A DNA stretch of 64,000 bases from assembly GCF_900115005.1 (NCBI RefSeq), contig NZ_FOUY01000001.1, positions 372,001-436,000 of the forward strand, given 5' to 3'. Made by a program: the position numbers and the translations under genes. Below the pieces are notes generated by a model that was not told where the DNA came from, made no database searches, and saw only the letters and a list, made by a program, of their open reading frames with translations. Of the stretch, positions 26,719-35,845 are shown piece after piece. Source of the stretch: Pseudonocardia ammonioxydans. GTDB taxonomy: Bacteria > Actinomycetota > Actinomycetes > Mycobacteriales > Pseudonocardiaceae. Within the stretch, counting starts at the first letter, position 1; each line of letters starts with the position of its first letter.

Positions 26719-29067
26719 TCAGCCGGACTCGCGCATGTCCACCGGCGCGATCGACGTGATCCGGTGCAGCTGGATCCGGCGGAGCTCGCCGTCGAACGCG
26801 TCCCGGCCCTCGACGACCCCGCCCCCCACCGAGGTGGGGGCCAGTACGCGGTCCCCGGCGACGCCGTGGGCGTCGACGTAACCGATCCAGACCGTGCGGC
26901 CCTCCCGCGCCGCCGCCTGCAGCGACGCGAGGTTGCCGGTGGCCCCCGTCGGTTCCCGGGACCCGGCCACGCTGTGCCGCACACCGGCCAGGGCGTCCCC
27001 GGCCCGCAGCCGCTCCACCAGCTCGTCGGTCCGGTCGGGCTGCCCGTCGGCACCGTTCGCCCCACCGCCCTCGGCCCCGTTGCCCGCGACGGCCACGGGG
27101 GACACGGTCTCGCGGGCGGCGTAGCCGGCCCCCCGCCGTCCGCGCCGGCGCACCTCGGTCCGCCTGCCCTTCCCGCCGAGCTCGACCACGGCGCCCGCCG
27201 CGTCCTCCGCGGCCGGGCTGAACCCGGCGGCGCGCAGCCCGTCCAGCACCTCGGCCAGCGGCACCGCGCTCACCACGACCGTGGGCGCGATCCGGCGCAG
27301 CCCCAGCTCCCCGGCGCCGGGGTGGGCCAGCACCTCGGAGAGCAGCACCTCGTCGTCGGAGCGCACGAAGCTGGCGACCGCCCCGCCGCGGAGCCGTCCG
27401 TGCCGGCGGGCGACGTCGTCGACCAGGTAGGTCAGGGTCTGCGGGACGGGGGTGCGGGAACGGGCCTCGAGGAAGGCGCGGATGTCCTCGGCGGTGCGGC
27501 CGGCGTCCAGCGCGCGGCGCAGGCTCCGCTCGGTGAACCGGTAGACCGTCGCGCCGCCCGCGGACTCGACGTCGGCCAGCACCGCCAGCTCCTGCGCGAG
27601 GTCCACGGCGAGCCGCCCGGGTGCGACGGCGGTGAGGTCGGCCTGCAGCAGGATCTCCTCGACCGGGGTCGGGAGGGCCGCGTGCAGCGCGGCCGCCGCC
27701 TCGGTCGGGTGGCGGGCGTCGCGGGTCACCGGGTCGAGCAGCACCCGCCCGGCCGTGGTGATCGCGTCCAGGGCCACGACGCCGATCGTGGTCGCCTCCG
27801 CGACGTTCCAGGCCACCGTCTCGTCCCGCAGCCGCCCGCCCCGGCGCGGCGCGGCCCACGCCAGCACCCGCGCCAGGTCCTCGGCCGAGCCGATCGCGGT
27901 GCCCGCGGGGAGGTCGGCGAGGGTCTGCAGCACCCGGTACCGGTCCCGCGGCGCGGTCAGGCTGCGCGGCCCGTCGGACAGCGCGGTGATCGGCTTGTCG
28001 GTGGCGTCGCGGGCACCGACGAGGCCGGGCATCCGCTCCATCTCCAGCCAGCTGCGGGCCAGCACCGCCCAGCGCGACTCCTCCGGGGCCGTGGCCCAGA
28101 CGTCGGAGTTCGTCGTGGGCATCCACTCCGGCGTCATCGAGTCGTCCTGGCCGACCAGGTCCGCGGCGTGCAGCACCTCCAGGATCAGCGCGGCGGTGGC
28201 CTCGTCGACCCCGGCCGCCTTCGCCACACGCCTCAGCTCCCGCACCCCGAACCCGCCGGTGCGGAGCACGCCGGGGGTCTCGGTGCCCAGGAACTCCAGC
28301 ACGAGGTCGACCCGGCGCAGGAACTCCAGGGCCGCGCCCGCGCCGGTGCCGTCCACCCCGGCCTGGTCGCGCTCGCGCATCGGGACGTCCGGGCGCGTGA
28401 TGTCGAGCCGGCCCATCGGGCGGTCCCCGCGCAGCGCGATCCCGACCTGCCGGGGCAGCTCGACGGTCTGCGGGTCACGGCGCAGCAGCAGCCCCTTCGC
28501 GACCAGCGAGGCCACCGGGCCGGAGCTGCCGCCGCCGTTGCTCGAGCGTCCGATGGGCGGGCCCTGGGCGAGGACGTCGAGCACCCGGCGCTCGCCGTCG
28601 GTGACGCCGGCCAGCAAGGTGTCGAGGTCCCGGGTCGCCGCGATGCCGGACGCCGGGCCGCCCAGACCGCCCGGCCACGGCCCCACGGCCTCCACGGCCG
28701 CCGGGATCGCCGCGATCGCCTCGTCCGGGCCCCAGGCCAGCGCGCGGGCGCGCAGCGGGGCGAGGCCCTCGGCGAAGGTCGCGGCGTCGACGTCCGGTCC
28801 GAGCCACCAGCGCGGGCCGTCGTCGTCGACCGTGCCGTCCACCGGCGCACGGTCCGCACCCGCCAGCACCAGTGCCTCCAGCACGGTCAGCGCGAGCGTG
28901 CCGAGCTCCTCGCAGGCCCGCTGGACGGACGCGCGGATGGAGGCCCGGGTGGCCAGCACCGTGAGATCCGCGGGCGGGGGGACGGCGAGGTCCGGGCGTG
29001 TACGGAGCAGCGCGGCGAGGAACCCGTCGTCCTGCTCGCGCAGCCACTCGACCAGGGACGTCTGCAC
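26719..29067 (-). CDS. Helicase-associated domain protein (Rv0862c-like)
   Basis: A 782-residue protein with no Walker motifs. Its second half contains a helicase-associated domain (LLQADLTAVAPGRLAVDLAQ, YRFTERSLRRALDAG, RTPVPQTLTYLVDDVARRHG) like that at the N-terminus of the XPB helicase in this window. A C-terminal segment of WYL-like character (VWIGYVDAHGVAGDRVLAPT) follows. The GTG at 29067 (VQTSLVEWLREQDDGFLAAL) is the start expected from homologues. In mycobacteria its counterpart lies next to xpb, which suggests a joint role in DNA repair; the biochemistry is unknown. It is convergent with cvnD. Confidence 0.85.
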   Translation of the reverse strand: MQTSLVEWLREQDDGFLAALLRTRPDLAVPPPADLTVLATRASIRASVQRACEELGTLALTVLEALVLAGADRAPVDGTVDDDGPRWWLGPDVDAATFAEGLAPLRARALAWGPDEAIAAIPAAVEAVGPWPGGLGGPASGIAATRDLDTLLAGVTDGERRVLDVLAQGPPIGRSSNGGGSSGPVASLVAKGLLLRRDPQTVELPRQVGIALRGDRPMGRLDITRPDVPMRERDQAGVDGTGAGAALEFLRRVDLVLEFLGTETPGVLRTGGFGVRELRRVAKAAGVDEATAALILEVLHAADLVGQDDSMTPEWMPTTNSDVWATAPEESRWAVLARSWLEMERMPGLVGARDATDKPITALSDGPRSLTAPRDRYRVLQTLADLPAGTAIGSAEDLARVLAWAAPRRGGRLRDETVAWNVAEATTIGVVALDAITTAGRVLLDPVTRDARHPTEAAAALHAALPTPVEEILLQADLTAVAPGRLAVDLAQELAVLADVESAGGATVYRFTERSLRRALDAGRTAEDIRAFLEARSRTPVPQTLTYLVDDVARRHGRLRGGAVASFVRSDDEVLLSEVLAHPGAGELGLRRIAPTVVVSAVPLAEVLDGLRAAGFSPAAEDAAGAVVELGGKGRRTEVRRRGRRGAGYAARETVSPVAVAGNGAEGGGANGADGQPDRTDELVERLRAGDALAGVRHSVAGSREPTGATGNLASLQAAAREGRTVWIGYVDAHGVAGDRVLAPTSVGGGVVEGRDAFDGELRRIQLHRITSIAPVDMRESG

Positions 29068-29172
29068 CGCGACCAGGGTAGTCGGCGGATCCGTACCGGG
29101 GCGGACAGGACCACCGGACGTCGGCGATAATGGACACCAGGACACCCCGGACGTCACCCTGGAGGAGATTCG

Positions 29173-29355
29173 ATGGCTTCCAAGCCCGCCAATTCCGACC
29201 GGATCGACCCCACCTGGCCGCATCTGCCGGACGGCGAGCACGCGGTCACCGAGCTCACGGGCACCGTGCAGGGCAGCATGTCGCCCTTCGGGGACACCGA
29301 GTTCCCGGTCGACAGCGTGCCGTACGAGCACCCGGTCACCGAGATCAACCGCTGA
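29173..29355 (+). CDS. Small conserved protein (Rv0863-like)
   Basis: A 60-residue hydrophilic protein, MASKPANSDRIDPTWPHLPD to EHPVTEINR, with no membrane segment. GGAGGAGATTCG directly precedes the ATG, a very strong ribosome binding site. Its place between the helicase-associated gene and the moa genes is where M. tuberculosis has Rv0863. The function is unknown. The next gene begins three bases after its stop. Confidence 0.75.
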   Translation: MASKPANSDRIDPTWPHLPDGEHAVTELTGTVQGSMSPFGDTEFPVDSVPYEHPVTEINR

Positions 29356-29357
29356 CC

Positions 29358-29960
29358 GTGGTCGCCGGTCTGCTCCTCGCCGGCGGCGCCGGGCGCCGGA
29401 TGGGTACCCCCAAGGCGCTGGTGCAGCTGCACGGCGAGCCGCTCGCCGTGCGGGCGGTGAAGGCACTCCAGGCCGGCGGCTGCGGGCCCGTCACGGTGGT
29501 CGTCGGCGCCCGCGCCGACGACGTGACCGACGTGCTGCGCAGCGCCGGGCTGGGCACCAGCGGCAGCGACGTCGGCGTGGTCGTCGCCGAGGACTGGGAC
29601 GAGGGCATGGGTGCGTCCCTGCGCCGTGGCCTGGGCGCGCTGGCCCACCTGCCCGGGACGGGGGCGGCCCTGGTGCACCTGGTGGACCTGCCGGGCGTCG
29701 GCCCGGAGGCCATCGCCCGGGTCGCCGACGGTGCCCGGCACTCGTCGCTGCGGCGGGCCGCCTACGACGGCGCCCCCGGCCATCCGGTGCTGATCGGGCG
29801 GGACCACTGGTCCGGCGTCTCGGGCAGCTCCACCGGTGACGCCGGCGCCCGCGGGTACCTCGCCGGCCGGTCGGACGTCGAGCTCGTCGAGTGCGGGGAC
29901 GTCGCCGTGCCCGACGACGTCGACACCCCCGCCCAGCTGCGCAGGCTCGCGGGGGCCTGA
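29358..29960 (+). CDS. MobA-like NTP transferase (molybdopterin cytidylyl/guanylyltransferase family)
   Basis: A 200-residue nucleotidyltransferase: N-terminal LLLAGGAGRRMGTPKALVQL (signature GGxxxRMGxPK), WDEGMGASLRRGL, VHLVDLPGVG for metal binding, and GAPGHPVLIGRDHW. This pattern fits the MocA/MobA class that adds CMP or GMP to molybdopterin for xanthine- or CO-dehydrogenase-type enzymes. The GTG at 29358 follows the previous stop by two bases. The nearby moaCE/mog genes and a coxE-xdhC set support a molybdenum cofactor role; other NTP_transf_3 substrates cannot be excluded. Confidence 0.82.
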   Translation: MVAGLLLAGGAGRRMGTPKALVQLHGEPLAVRAVKALQAGGCGPVTVVVGARADDVTDVLRSAGLGTSGSDVGVVVAEDWDEGMGASLRRGLGALAHLPGTGAALVHLVDLPGVGPEAIARVADGARHSSLRRAAYDGAPGHPVLIGRDHWSGVSGSSTGDAGARGYLAGRSDVELVECGDVAVPDDVDTPAQLRRLAGA

Positions 29961-29966
29961 ACCGCA

Positions 29967-30007
29967 CGTGTGCCCCGGCCCCTCCGCGGGAGGGACCGGG
30001 GCACACG
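29967..30007. terminator. Bidirectional terminator between the nucleotidyltransferase gene and rpf
   Basis: CGTGTGCCCCGGCCCCTCC pairs with GGAGGGACCGGGGCACACG (one mismatch) around a short GCGG loop, between two convergent genes. Confidence 0.88.
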
Positions 30008-30031
30008 CGTGCGGGAGCCCGTACGACCGGG

Positions 30032-30742
<711 letters not shown>

Positions 30743-30941
30743 TTACCTCGGGGGCCGGTGAGCGCCGGACAGGGAGCGCTGCGTCACCGGAGCCCGTCCG
30801 CAATGGGGGAGTCGGCCGGGCCGCGGACGAAGATAGGACACCCCGGGCCGGTGCGGAAGTCCACGCCGACACGACGCCGCGTCACCCGGATCGCGCACAT
30901 CAAGATCGAGTAAACCGTTCGTGCAGGTCATTAGCCCCGAT

Positions 30942-30962
30942 CACGAAGCGAATACGTTCGTG
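30942..30962. promoter_or_regulatory. Inverted repeat CACGAA-N9-TTCGTG
   Basis: Perfect 6-bp arms around nine AT-rich bases (GCGAATACG), with another TTCGTG at 30918-30923. It lies in the shared rpf/moaC regulatory region. The symmetry suggests an operator for a dimeric regulator; I cannot name the protein. Confidence 0.5.
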
Positions 30963-30987
30963 GAAACAGCGTGTGTGATTTCATGAA

Positions 30988-31003
30988 CGTGATACAGATC
31001 ACA
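30988..31003. promoter_or_regulatory. CRP/Cmr-like binding site
   Basis: CGTGATACAGATCACA differs by one base from the symmetric CRP consensus TGTGA-N6-TCACA. A partial site, TGTGATTTCATGA, lies just upstream. It is placed between divergent rpf and moaC. In M. tuberculosis the CRP homologue Rv3676 is known to activate rpfA, so the same control is plausible here. Confidence 0.7.
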
Positions 31004-31059
31004 GCAACCGGTGACCCTGCGCCCCTCCCCGGACCCACCCGGCGGGGTCGACCCGGCCG

Positions 31060-31065
31060 TATAGG
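31060..31065 (+). promoter_or_regulatory. Predicted -10 element of a leaderless moaC transcript
   Basis: TATAGG (continuing CT) lies nine bases before the GTG at 31075. Transcription would begin at or very near the start codon, giving a leaderless mRNA as is common in actinobacteria. No Shine-Dalgarno sequence precedes the GTG. Confidence 0.5.
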
Positions 31066-31074
31066 CTCGTGGGT

Positions 31075-31572
31075 GTGAGTACCGAGCTCAGCCACGTCGA
31101 CGAGAGCGGGGCCGCCCGCATGGTGGACGTCTCGGAGAAGCAGCCCGGCCGCCGGGCCGCCGTGGCGACCGGCGTCCTGCACACCACCGCCGAGGTGGTG
31201 CGCCTGCTGGAGTCCGACGGGCTGCCCAAGGGCGACGCGCTGGCGACGGCCCGGATCGCCGGGATCATGGGGGCCAAGCGCACCCCCGACCTGGTCCCGC
31301 TGTGCCACCCGATCGCGATCAGCGGCGTCACCGTCGACCTCGCCCCGGGCACCGAGGGCGACACCGGCCACGTCACGATCCGGGCCGAGGTGCGGACCAC
31401 CGACCGCACGGGCGTGGAGATGGAGGCGCTGACCGCGGTCACCGTCGCGGGCCTCACCCTGCACGACATGATCAAGGCCGTCGACCCGGCCGCCGTGCTC
31501 GACGCCGTGCGGGTGGAGAGCAAGGACGGCGGGAAGACCGGGCACTGGACGCGCCCCGGGGACCGGCCGTGA
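31075..31572 (+). CDS. moaC: Cyclic pyranopterin monophosphate synthase MoaC
   Basis: Forms cyclic pyranopterin monophosphate with the radical-SAM enzyme MoaA (not in this window). The 165-residue product has HVDESGAARMVDVSEK, IAGIMGAKRTPDLVPLCHPI, GVEMEALTAVTVAGLTLHDM and the active-site region ESKDGGKTGHW. The GTG at 31075 (VSTELSHVDE) is preferred over one two codons earlier because of the position of the -10 element. It begins a three-gene operon with mog and moaE. Confidence 0.96.
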   Translation: MSTELSHVDESGAARMVDVSEKQPGRRAAVATGVLHTTAEVVRLLESDGLPKGDALATARIAGIMGAKRTPDLVPLCHPIAISGVTVDLAPGTEGDTGHVTIRAEVRTTDRTGVEMEALTAVTVAGLTLHDMIKAVDPAAVLDAVRVESKDGGKTGHWTRPGDRP

Positions 31573-32069
31573 GCACCGCGCCCGGCACCGGCCGCCCACG
31601 CAGCGCCCGGGTCGTCACCGCGTCCAACCGCGCCGCCGCCGGCGTCTACGCCGACCGTGGCGGACCGATCATCACCGGCTGGCTGCGCGAGCGCGGCTAC
31701 ACCACGCCCGACCCGGTCGTCGTCGGCGACGGCGAGCCGGTCGGCCGGGCGCTGCGGGACGCCGTCGCGGACGGCGTCGACGTCGTCGTCACCACCGGCG
31801 GGACGGGGATCTCCCCCACCGACGCGACCCCCGAGGTGACCCGCGCGGTCCTCGACCACGAGGTCCCGGGGCTGGCCGACGCGATCCGGCGGGCCGGGGA
31901 GGCGCAGGTGCCGACGGCCGTGCTGTCCCGGGGCCTTGCCGGGGTGGCCGGCCGGACCCTGATCGTGAACCTGCCCGGATCGCCGGGCGGGGTGTCCGAC
32001 GGCCTCGGCGTCCTCGAGCACGTGCTCGACCACGCCGTCGACCAGCTCCGCGGAGGCGACCACTCATGA
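31569..32069 (+). CDS. mog: Molybdopterin adenylyltransferase Mog
   Basis: Adenylylates molybdopterin before MoeA inserts molybdate. The 166-residue protein has SARVVTASNRAAAGVYADRG, the MPT-binding signature VVTTGGTGISPTDATPEVT and the C-terminal LPGSPGGVSDGL. The GTG overlaps the moaC stop (GTGA) and its own stop overlaps the moaE ATG, so the operon is translationally coupled throughout. Its equivalent in M. tuberculosis is Rv0865. Confidence 0.94.
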   Translation: MSTAPGTGRPRSARVVTASNRAAAGVYADRGGPIITGWLRERGYTTPDPVVVGDGEPVGRALRDAVADGVDVVVTTGGTGISPTDATPEVTRAVLDHEVPGLADAIRRAGEAQVPTAVLSRGLAGVAGRTLIVNLPGSPGGVSDGLGVLEHVLDHAVDQLRGGDHS

Positions 32070-32506
32070 CAGCTGCTGCGAACGCCCTGGTCCTGCGGGC
32101 CGCGGTCGGCGAGGAGCCCCTCGACGTCGACGAGCACGCCCGCCTCGTCGAGCACGCCGCGGCCGGCGCCGTCGTGACCTTCGCCGGAGTGGTCCGCGAC
32201 CACGACGGCGGCCGGTCGGTGCACGGCCTGGAGTACAGCGCGCACCCGACCGCAGGCAGGATCGTCGCCGAGGTCGCCGAGCAGGTCGCCGCGAACACCT
32301 CCGGCGTCCGCGCGCTCGCGGTGAGTCACCGGGTCGGTCCGCTCGAGATCGGTGAGGTCGCACTGGCCTGCGCGGTCGCCGCCGAGCACCGCGGGCAGGC
32401 GTTCGCCGCCTGCGCCGAGCTGGTCGACGAGGTGAAGCGGTTGCTGCCGGTGTGGAAGCACCAGCGCTTCGCCGACGGCACCGACGAGTGGATCAACTCG
32501 ACCTGA
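32066..32506 (+). CDS. moaE: Molybdopterin synthase catalytic subunit MoaE
   Basis: Large subunit of molybdopterin synthase; it transfers sulfur from the MoaD thiocarboxylate to the pterin. The 146-residue sequence shows GAVVTFAGVVRDHDGGR, VHGLEYSAHPTAG, HRVGPLEIGEVALACAVAAE and the catalytic lysine region VDEVKRLLPVWKHQRF. The ATG overlaps the mog stop (ATGA). No moaD lies beside it, as at the equivalent mycobacterial locus. A hairpin terminator follows 18 bases later. Confidence 0.95.
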   Translation: MTAAANALVLRAAVGEEPLDVDEHARLVEHAAAGAVVTFAGVVRDHDGGRSVHGLEYSAHPTAGRIVAEVAEQVAANTSGVRALAVSHRVGPLEIGEVALACAVAAEHRGQAFAACAELVDEVKRLLPVWKHQRFADGTDEWINST

Positions 32507-32523
32507 GCCCCGCAGGAGACGGA

Positions 32524-32564
32524 ACGGCCCGGGTCGCTCCACGAAGAGGGAGGACCCGGGCCGT
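32524..32564 (+). terminator. Terminator hairpin after moaE
   Basis: ACGGCCCGGGTC and GACCCGGGCCGT form a perfect 12-bp stem, extended inside by GCTCC/GGAG, before the convergent second rpf gene. Confidence 0.87.
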
Positions 32565-32646
32565 CGTCCGCCGGGGGCGGGTGCTGGGAACACCACGCAC
32601 CCCGTGCCGCACACCCGGATGGCGGTCCGGATGGAGCGTGAGTGGC

Positions 32647-33207
32647 CTAGCCCAGCTTCAGGCTCTGGCCGACGCTCAGCACGTTCGGGTTGGCCAGGCC
32701 GTTGAGGGAGGCCAGCTTCCCGACCGAGGTGCCGTTCGCCGAGGCGATCTTGCCCAGGGTGTCGCCGGACTTGACGGTGTAGCCGCCGCCGGACGAGGCC
32801 TTCTTCGGGGCCGACTGCGTCGCCGGGGCGGACGCCTTGACCCGCTTGCCGGTGTCGGCCGAGTGGCCGGTGATGCCCAGCTTCTTGGAGCAGGACGGCC
32901 AGGCGCCCCAGCCCTGCGCGGCGAGCACGCGCTCGGCCACCGCGATCTGCTCGGAACGGCTCGCGTTGGCCGCGGAGCCGCTGCCGCCGAAGGCACGCCA
33001 GGTGGACGGCGAGAACTGCAGCCCGCCGTGGTAGCCGTTACCGGTGTTGATCGACCAGTCCCCGCCGCTCTCGCACTGCGCGAGCTGGTCCCAGACACCG
33101 TCCGGGGCGGCGCTTGCGGGGCCGGCGATCGCTGCCGTCGCGCCGACCGCGACGATGCCCGCCGCGGCCACGCGCAGGAGACTTCGGCCCTTGCGTCCCT
33201 GAGTCAT
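32647..33207 (-). CDS. Resuscitation-promoting factor with LysM domain (downstream copy)
   Basis: A 186-residue secreted protein with the same architecture as the copy 2 kb away. Signal peptide is 1-34 ([20 protein letters not shown], ending ASA), followed by an Rpf domain with the catalytic Glu in [18 protein letters not shown], then [16 protein letters not shown], and C-terminal Lys[20 protein letters not shown]. The linker is Lys/Ala/Ser-rich. It is convergent with moaE and has its own AT-rich upstream region. The two copies share the domain order but differ in linker and signal peptide, so they are paralogues rather than a recent duplication. Confidence 0.95.
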   Translation of the reverse strand: MTQGRKGRSLLRVAAAGIVAVGATAAIAGPASAAPDGVWDQLAQCESGGDWSINTGNGYHGGLQFSPSTWRAFGGSGSAANASRSEQIAVAERVLAAQGWGAWPSCSKKLGITGHSADTGKRVKASAPATQSAPKKASSGGGYTVKSGDTLGKIASANGTSVGKLASLNGLANPNVLSVGQSLKLG

Positions 33208-33680
33208 TGCTTCGCTCCCACCGCGCCGTCCCGATCGGTCTCACGTCCGCGCAGTGGTCCCCCGGACACAGGTGTGCCCGCCGTTCGCCGCGGAGCGTCG
33301 ATCGGGACCGGGGAGCGACGTCCATGACGCCCGCGGAGTGGTCTCTCTCGTCCCCGTCCCGTTCCGATTTCCTCGACGGACCGGGCTGCCGCGGGACGGG
33401 GGTCGTTCGGCGCGGCGGGCCCGGATGTTGGCTCATTCAGCTGGCCGCTCCGGTCGGACCGGCCGACGAAAAAGGTGAAGGCGCGAATTGAATCCGTCAA
33501 ACATGGAATGGGTGGTCGACATCACTGTTACATGCCTGTAATTATCAGTTCACCCTTAAAAGCGCTGGTCAAGGACGTCACATCACGGGCCCATCACACG
33601 GATATGAACATTTCTGGATCGGAAGCACATCGGCCCGTCCAGGGGCCCGCCCGCTCCCGCGGGGACCGACCGGGAGGCGT
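33208..33680. other. Regulatory region between rpf and moxR
   Basis: About 470 bases. Next to rpf it is GC-rich with several hairpins. Between 33481 and 33620 it is markedly AT-rich for this genome, with the inverted repeat TTACA-TGCC-TGTAA at 33528-33541. On the minus strand TTGACC and GATAAT occur 20 bases apart (complement of about 33542-33573), and GTGATGTGAC resembles a CRP half-site. I interpret it as the rpf promoter region. No coding frame is convincing. Confidence 0.5.
33528..33541. promoter_or_regulatory. Inverted repeat TTACATGCCTGTAA
   Basis: Perfect 5-bp arms around TGCC in an AT-rich stretch upstream of the second rpf gene. It lies just downstream of the best -10 candidate on the minus strand, a position suited to an operator. 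The regulator is unknown. Confidence 0.4.
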
Positions 33681-34676
33681 GTGACCTCACCGGACGGGGG
33701 GCCGCCGCAGTGGCCCGGACGACTGCTCGTCCTGCATGCTGGTTCGGTGAACGACTCCGCACCCGCCGGCGCGGGATCGCTGCCAGCCCTCCCGGCCACT
33801 GGAAGCCCCGCCGACCTGGCGAAGGCACTGCGCACGACCGGCTACCTGGCCGACGACGGCCTCGCCACCGCCACCTTCCTGGCGATGCAGATGAACCGCC
33901 CGCTGTTCTGCGAGGGCGAGCCGGGCACCGGCAAGACGGCGCTCGCGCAGGCGCTCGCCGAGACGCTCGGCGCCCCGCTGATCCGCCTGCAGTGCCACGA
34001 CGGCATCGACGCCGGGCAGGCGCTCTACGACTGGGACTTCCCGCGCCAGCTGCTGCACCTGCGCGCGCTCGAGGCCGCCGCCGGGGTCGAGGGGTCCGGG
34101 CTCGACGCCGACTCGGTCGAGGCCTCCCTCTACGACGAGCGCTTCCTGCTCGCCCGCCCGATCCTGCGCGCGCTGCGGACCAGCCCCTCGGTGCTGCTGA
34201 TCGACGAGATCGACCGCGCCGACGACGAGTTCGAGGCGTTCCTCCTGGAGGTGCTCACCGAGCACGCCGTGACCATCCCCGAGATCGGCGAGGTCCGTGC
34301 GACGACGCCGCCGGTCGTCGTGCTCACCTCCAACCGCACCCGCGAGGTGCACGACGCGCTGAAGCGCCGCTGCCTCTACCTGTGGCTCGAGCACCCGACG
34401 ATCGAGCGGGAGATCGAGATCCTGCACAGCAGGCTGCCCGACGTCCCGGAGCGCCTGGCCGCGTCCGTCGCGCGCGCGGTGCAGAAGCTGCGCCACGCCG
34501 ACCTGATCAAGCCGCCGGGGGTCGCGGAGACCCTGGACTGGGCGCGCGCGCTCACCCTCATCGGTGCCCGGCACCTGGACACCGAGTCCGCCGCGCGCAC
34601 CCTCGGTGCCGTCCTGAAGTACCGGGAGGACGCCGACCGCGTGCACAAGCAGCTCGACACGCTGCTGGCGTCGTAG
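33681..34676 (+). CDS. MoxR-type AAA+ ATPase (CoxD-like)
   Basis: A 331-residue ATPase of the MoxR family: Walker A GEPGTGKTALAQAL, ALYDWDFPRQLLHLRA (typical of CoxD-like members), Walker B SVLLIDEIDRADDEFEAF, sensor 1 VVLTSNRTREVHDALKRRC. MoxR proteins work with VWA-domain partners to insert metals or activate enzymes. The next two genes are a CoxE-like VWA protein and XdhC, so this set probably matures a molybdenum hydroxylase. The GTG at 33681 has GGGAGG three bases upstream; a GTG at 33747 is the alternative start. Confidence 0.92.
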   Translation: MTSPDGGPPQWPGRLLVLHAGSVNDSAPAGAGSLPALPATGSPADLAKALRTTGYLADDGLATATFLAMQMNRPLFCEGEPGTGKTALAQALAETLGAPLIRLQCHDGIDAGQALYDWDFPRQLLHLRALEAAAGVEGSGLDADSVEASLYDERFLLARPILRALRTSPSVLLIDEIDRADDEFEAFLLEVLTEHAVTIPEIGEVRATTPPVVVLTSNRTREVHDALKRRCLYLWLEHPTIEREIEILHSRLPDVPERLAASVARAVQKLRHADLIKPPGVAETLDWARALTLIGARHLDTESAARTLGAVLKYREDADRVHKQLDTLLAS

Positions 34677-34708
34677 GCGACGACCGGACGGATCCCAGGA
34701 CGACCACT

Positions 34709-35845
34709 GTGACCAGTACCGAAGACCCCCGGACCGACACGCTGCTCACCGGCCTGGTCGGGTTCACCGAGGTGCTGCGCACGGCCGGGGTGCCGGTGAC
34801 CAACGACCGGATCGCCGCGTTCCTCGAAGCCGTCGACACCCTCGACGTCACCGACCGGGAGCAGGTGTACTGGGCGGGGCGGCTGACGCTGTGCGCGGAC
34901 CCGGACGACATCGTCCGCTACGACCTCGCCTTCCCCGCCTGGTTCGAACCGCCCGAGGGCCGGCGCGCGACCAACCGCGACGAGCGGCCCCCGGCCCCGC
35001 CGAAGCTGGCCGCGCTGGTCCCCGGCCGCGAGGGCTCCGGCGAGGACGACGCCGACGACGAGGGCCCGCAGATCAAGGCCGCGGCCACCGGGACCGAGAT
35101 CCTGCGCAGCCGTGACCTCGGCGAGCTGACCCCGGCCGAGCGCGAGCACCTGCGCCGGCTGATGACGCTGCTCAAGCCCGAACCCCCGACGCGGGCCTCG
35201 CGCCGCAGGCGCCGCCACCGGCACGGGGAGGCCGACCCGGAGCGCACCCTGCGGACGGCGCTGCGCAACCAGGGCGAGATCTTCTCGATCAAGCGCCGGG
35301 ACACCTCGCGCCGGCCCCGCAAGGTCGTCCTGCTGATCGACGTCTCCGGCTCGATGGAGCCGTACGCCGACGCGCTGATGCGCTTCGCGCACGTGTTCGT
35401 GCGGCGCGCGCCCCGCACGGTCGAGGCCTTCACCCTGGGCACCCGGCTCACCCGGATCACCCGCGAGCTGCGCCAGCGCGACCCCGAACGCGCCCTCGGC
35501 GCCGCGGGCAAGGCGATCCCGGACTGGTCGGGCGGCACCCGGCTCGGCGAGGTCCTGCAGGCCTTCGTCGACCGGTGGGGCCGTCGCGGGGCCGCCCGCC
35601 GCGCCGTCGTCGTCGTGTTCTCCGACGGCTGGGAACGCGGCGGCACCGAGCTGCTCGGCACCCAGGTGGAGCAGCTGTCCCGGCTGGCCCACCGGCTGGT
35701 GTGGGTGAACCCGCACGCGGGCAAGGACGGCTACGCCCCGGTCCAGGGGGGAATAGTCGCGGCCCTTCCGCACTTGGACGATCTACTGGCCGGGCACAGC
35801 CTGGACACGCTGGAGAGGCTTCTCGAGGTGGTCAGAAATGCGTGA
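34709..35845 (+). CDS. VWA domain protein, CoxE-like
   Basis: A 378-residue protein of the CoxE family. The N-terminal helical half (LTGLVGFTEVLRTAGVPVTN) is followed by a basic Arg/His-rich stretch (SRRRRRHRHGEADPE). A C-terminal von Willebrand A fold has the MIDAS motif VVLLIDVSGSMEPYADAL, with TLGTRLTRITREL and VVFSDGWERGG. In carboxydotrophs CoxD and CoxE are needed to build the Mo-Cu centre of CO dehydrogenase. The GTG at 34709 follows moxR by 32 bases; xdhC overlaps its 3' end by eight bases. Confidence 0.9.
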   Translation: MTSTEDPRTDTLLTGLVGFTEVLRTAGVPVTNDRIAAFLEAVDTLDVTDREQVYWAGRLTLCADPDDIVRYDLAFPAWFEPPEGRRATNRDERPPAPPKLAALVPGREGSGEDDADDEGPQIKAAATGTEILRSRDLGELTPAEREHLRRLMTLLKPEPPTRASRRRRRHRHGEADPERTLRTALRNQGEIFSIKRRDTSRRPRKVVLLIDVSGSMEPYADALMRFAHVFVRRAPRTVEAFTLGTRLTRITRELRQRDPERALGAAGKAIPDWSGGTRLGEVLQAFVDRWGRRGAARRAVVVVFSDGWERGGTELLGTQVEQLSRLAHRLVWVNPHAGKDGYAPVQGGIVAALPHLDDLLAGHSLDTLERLLEVVRNA

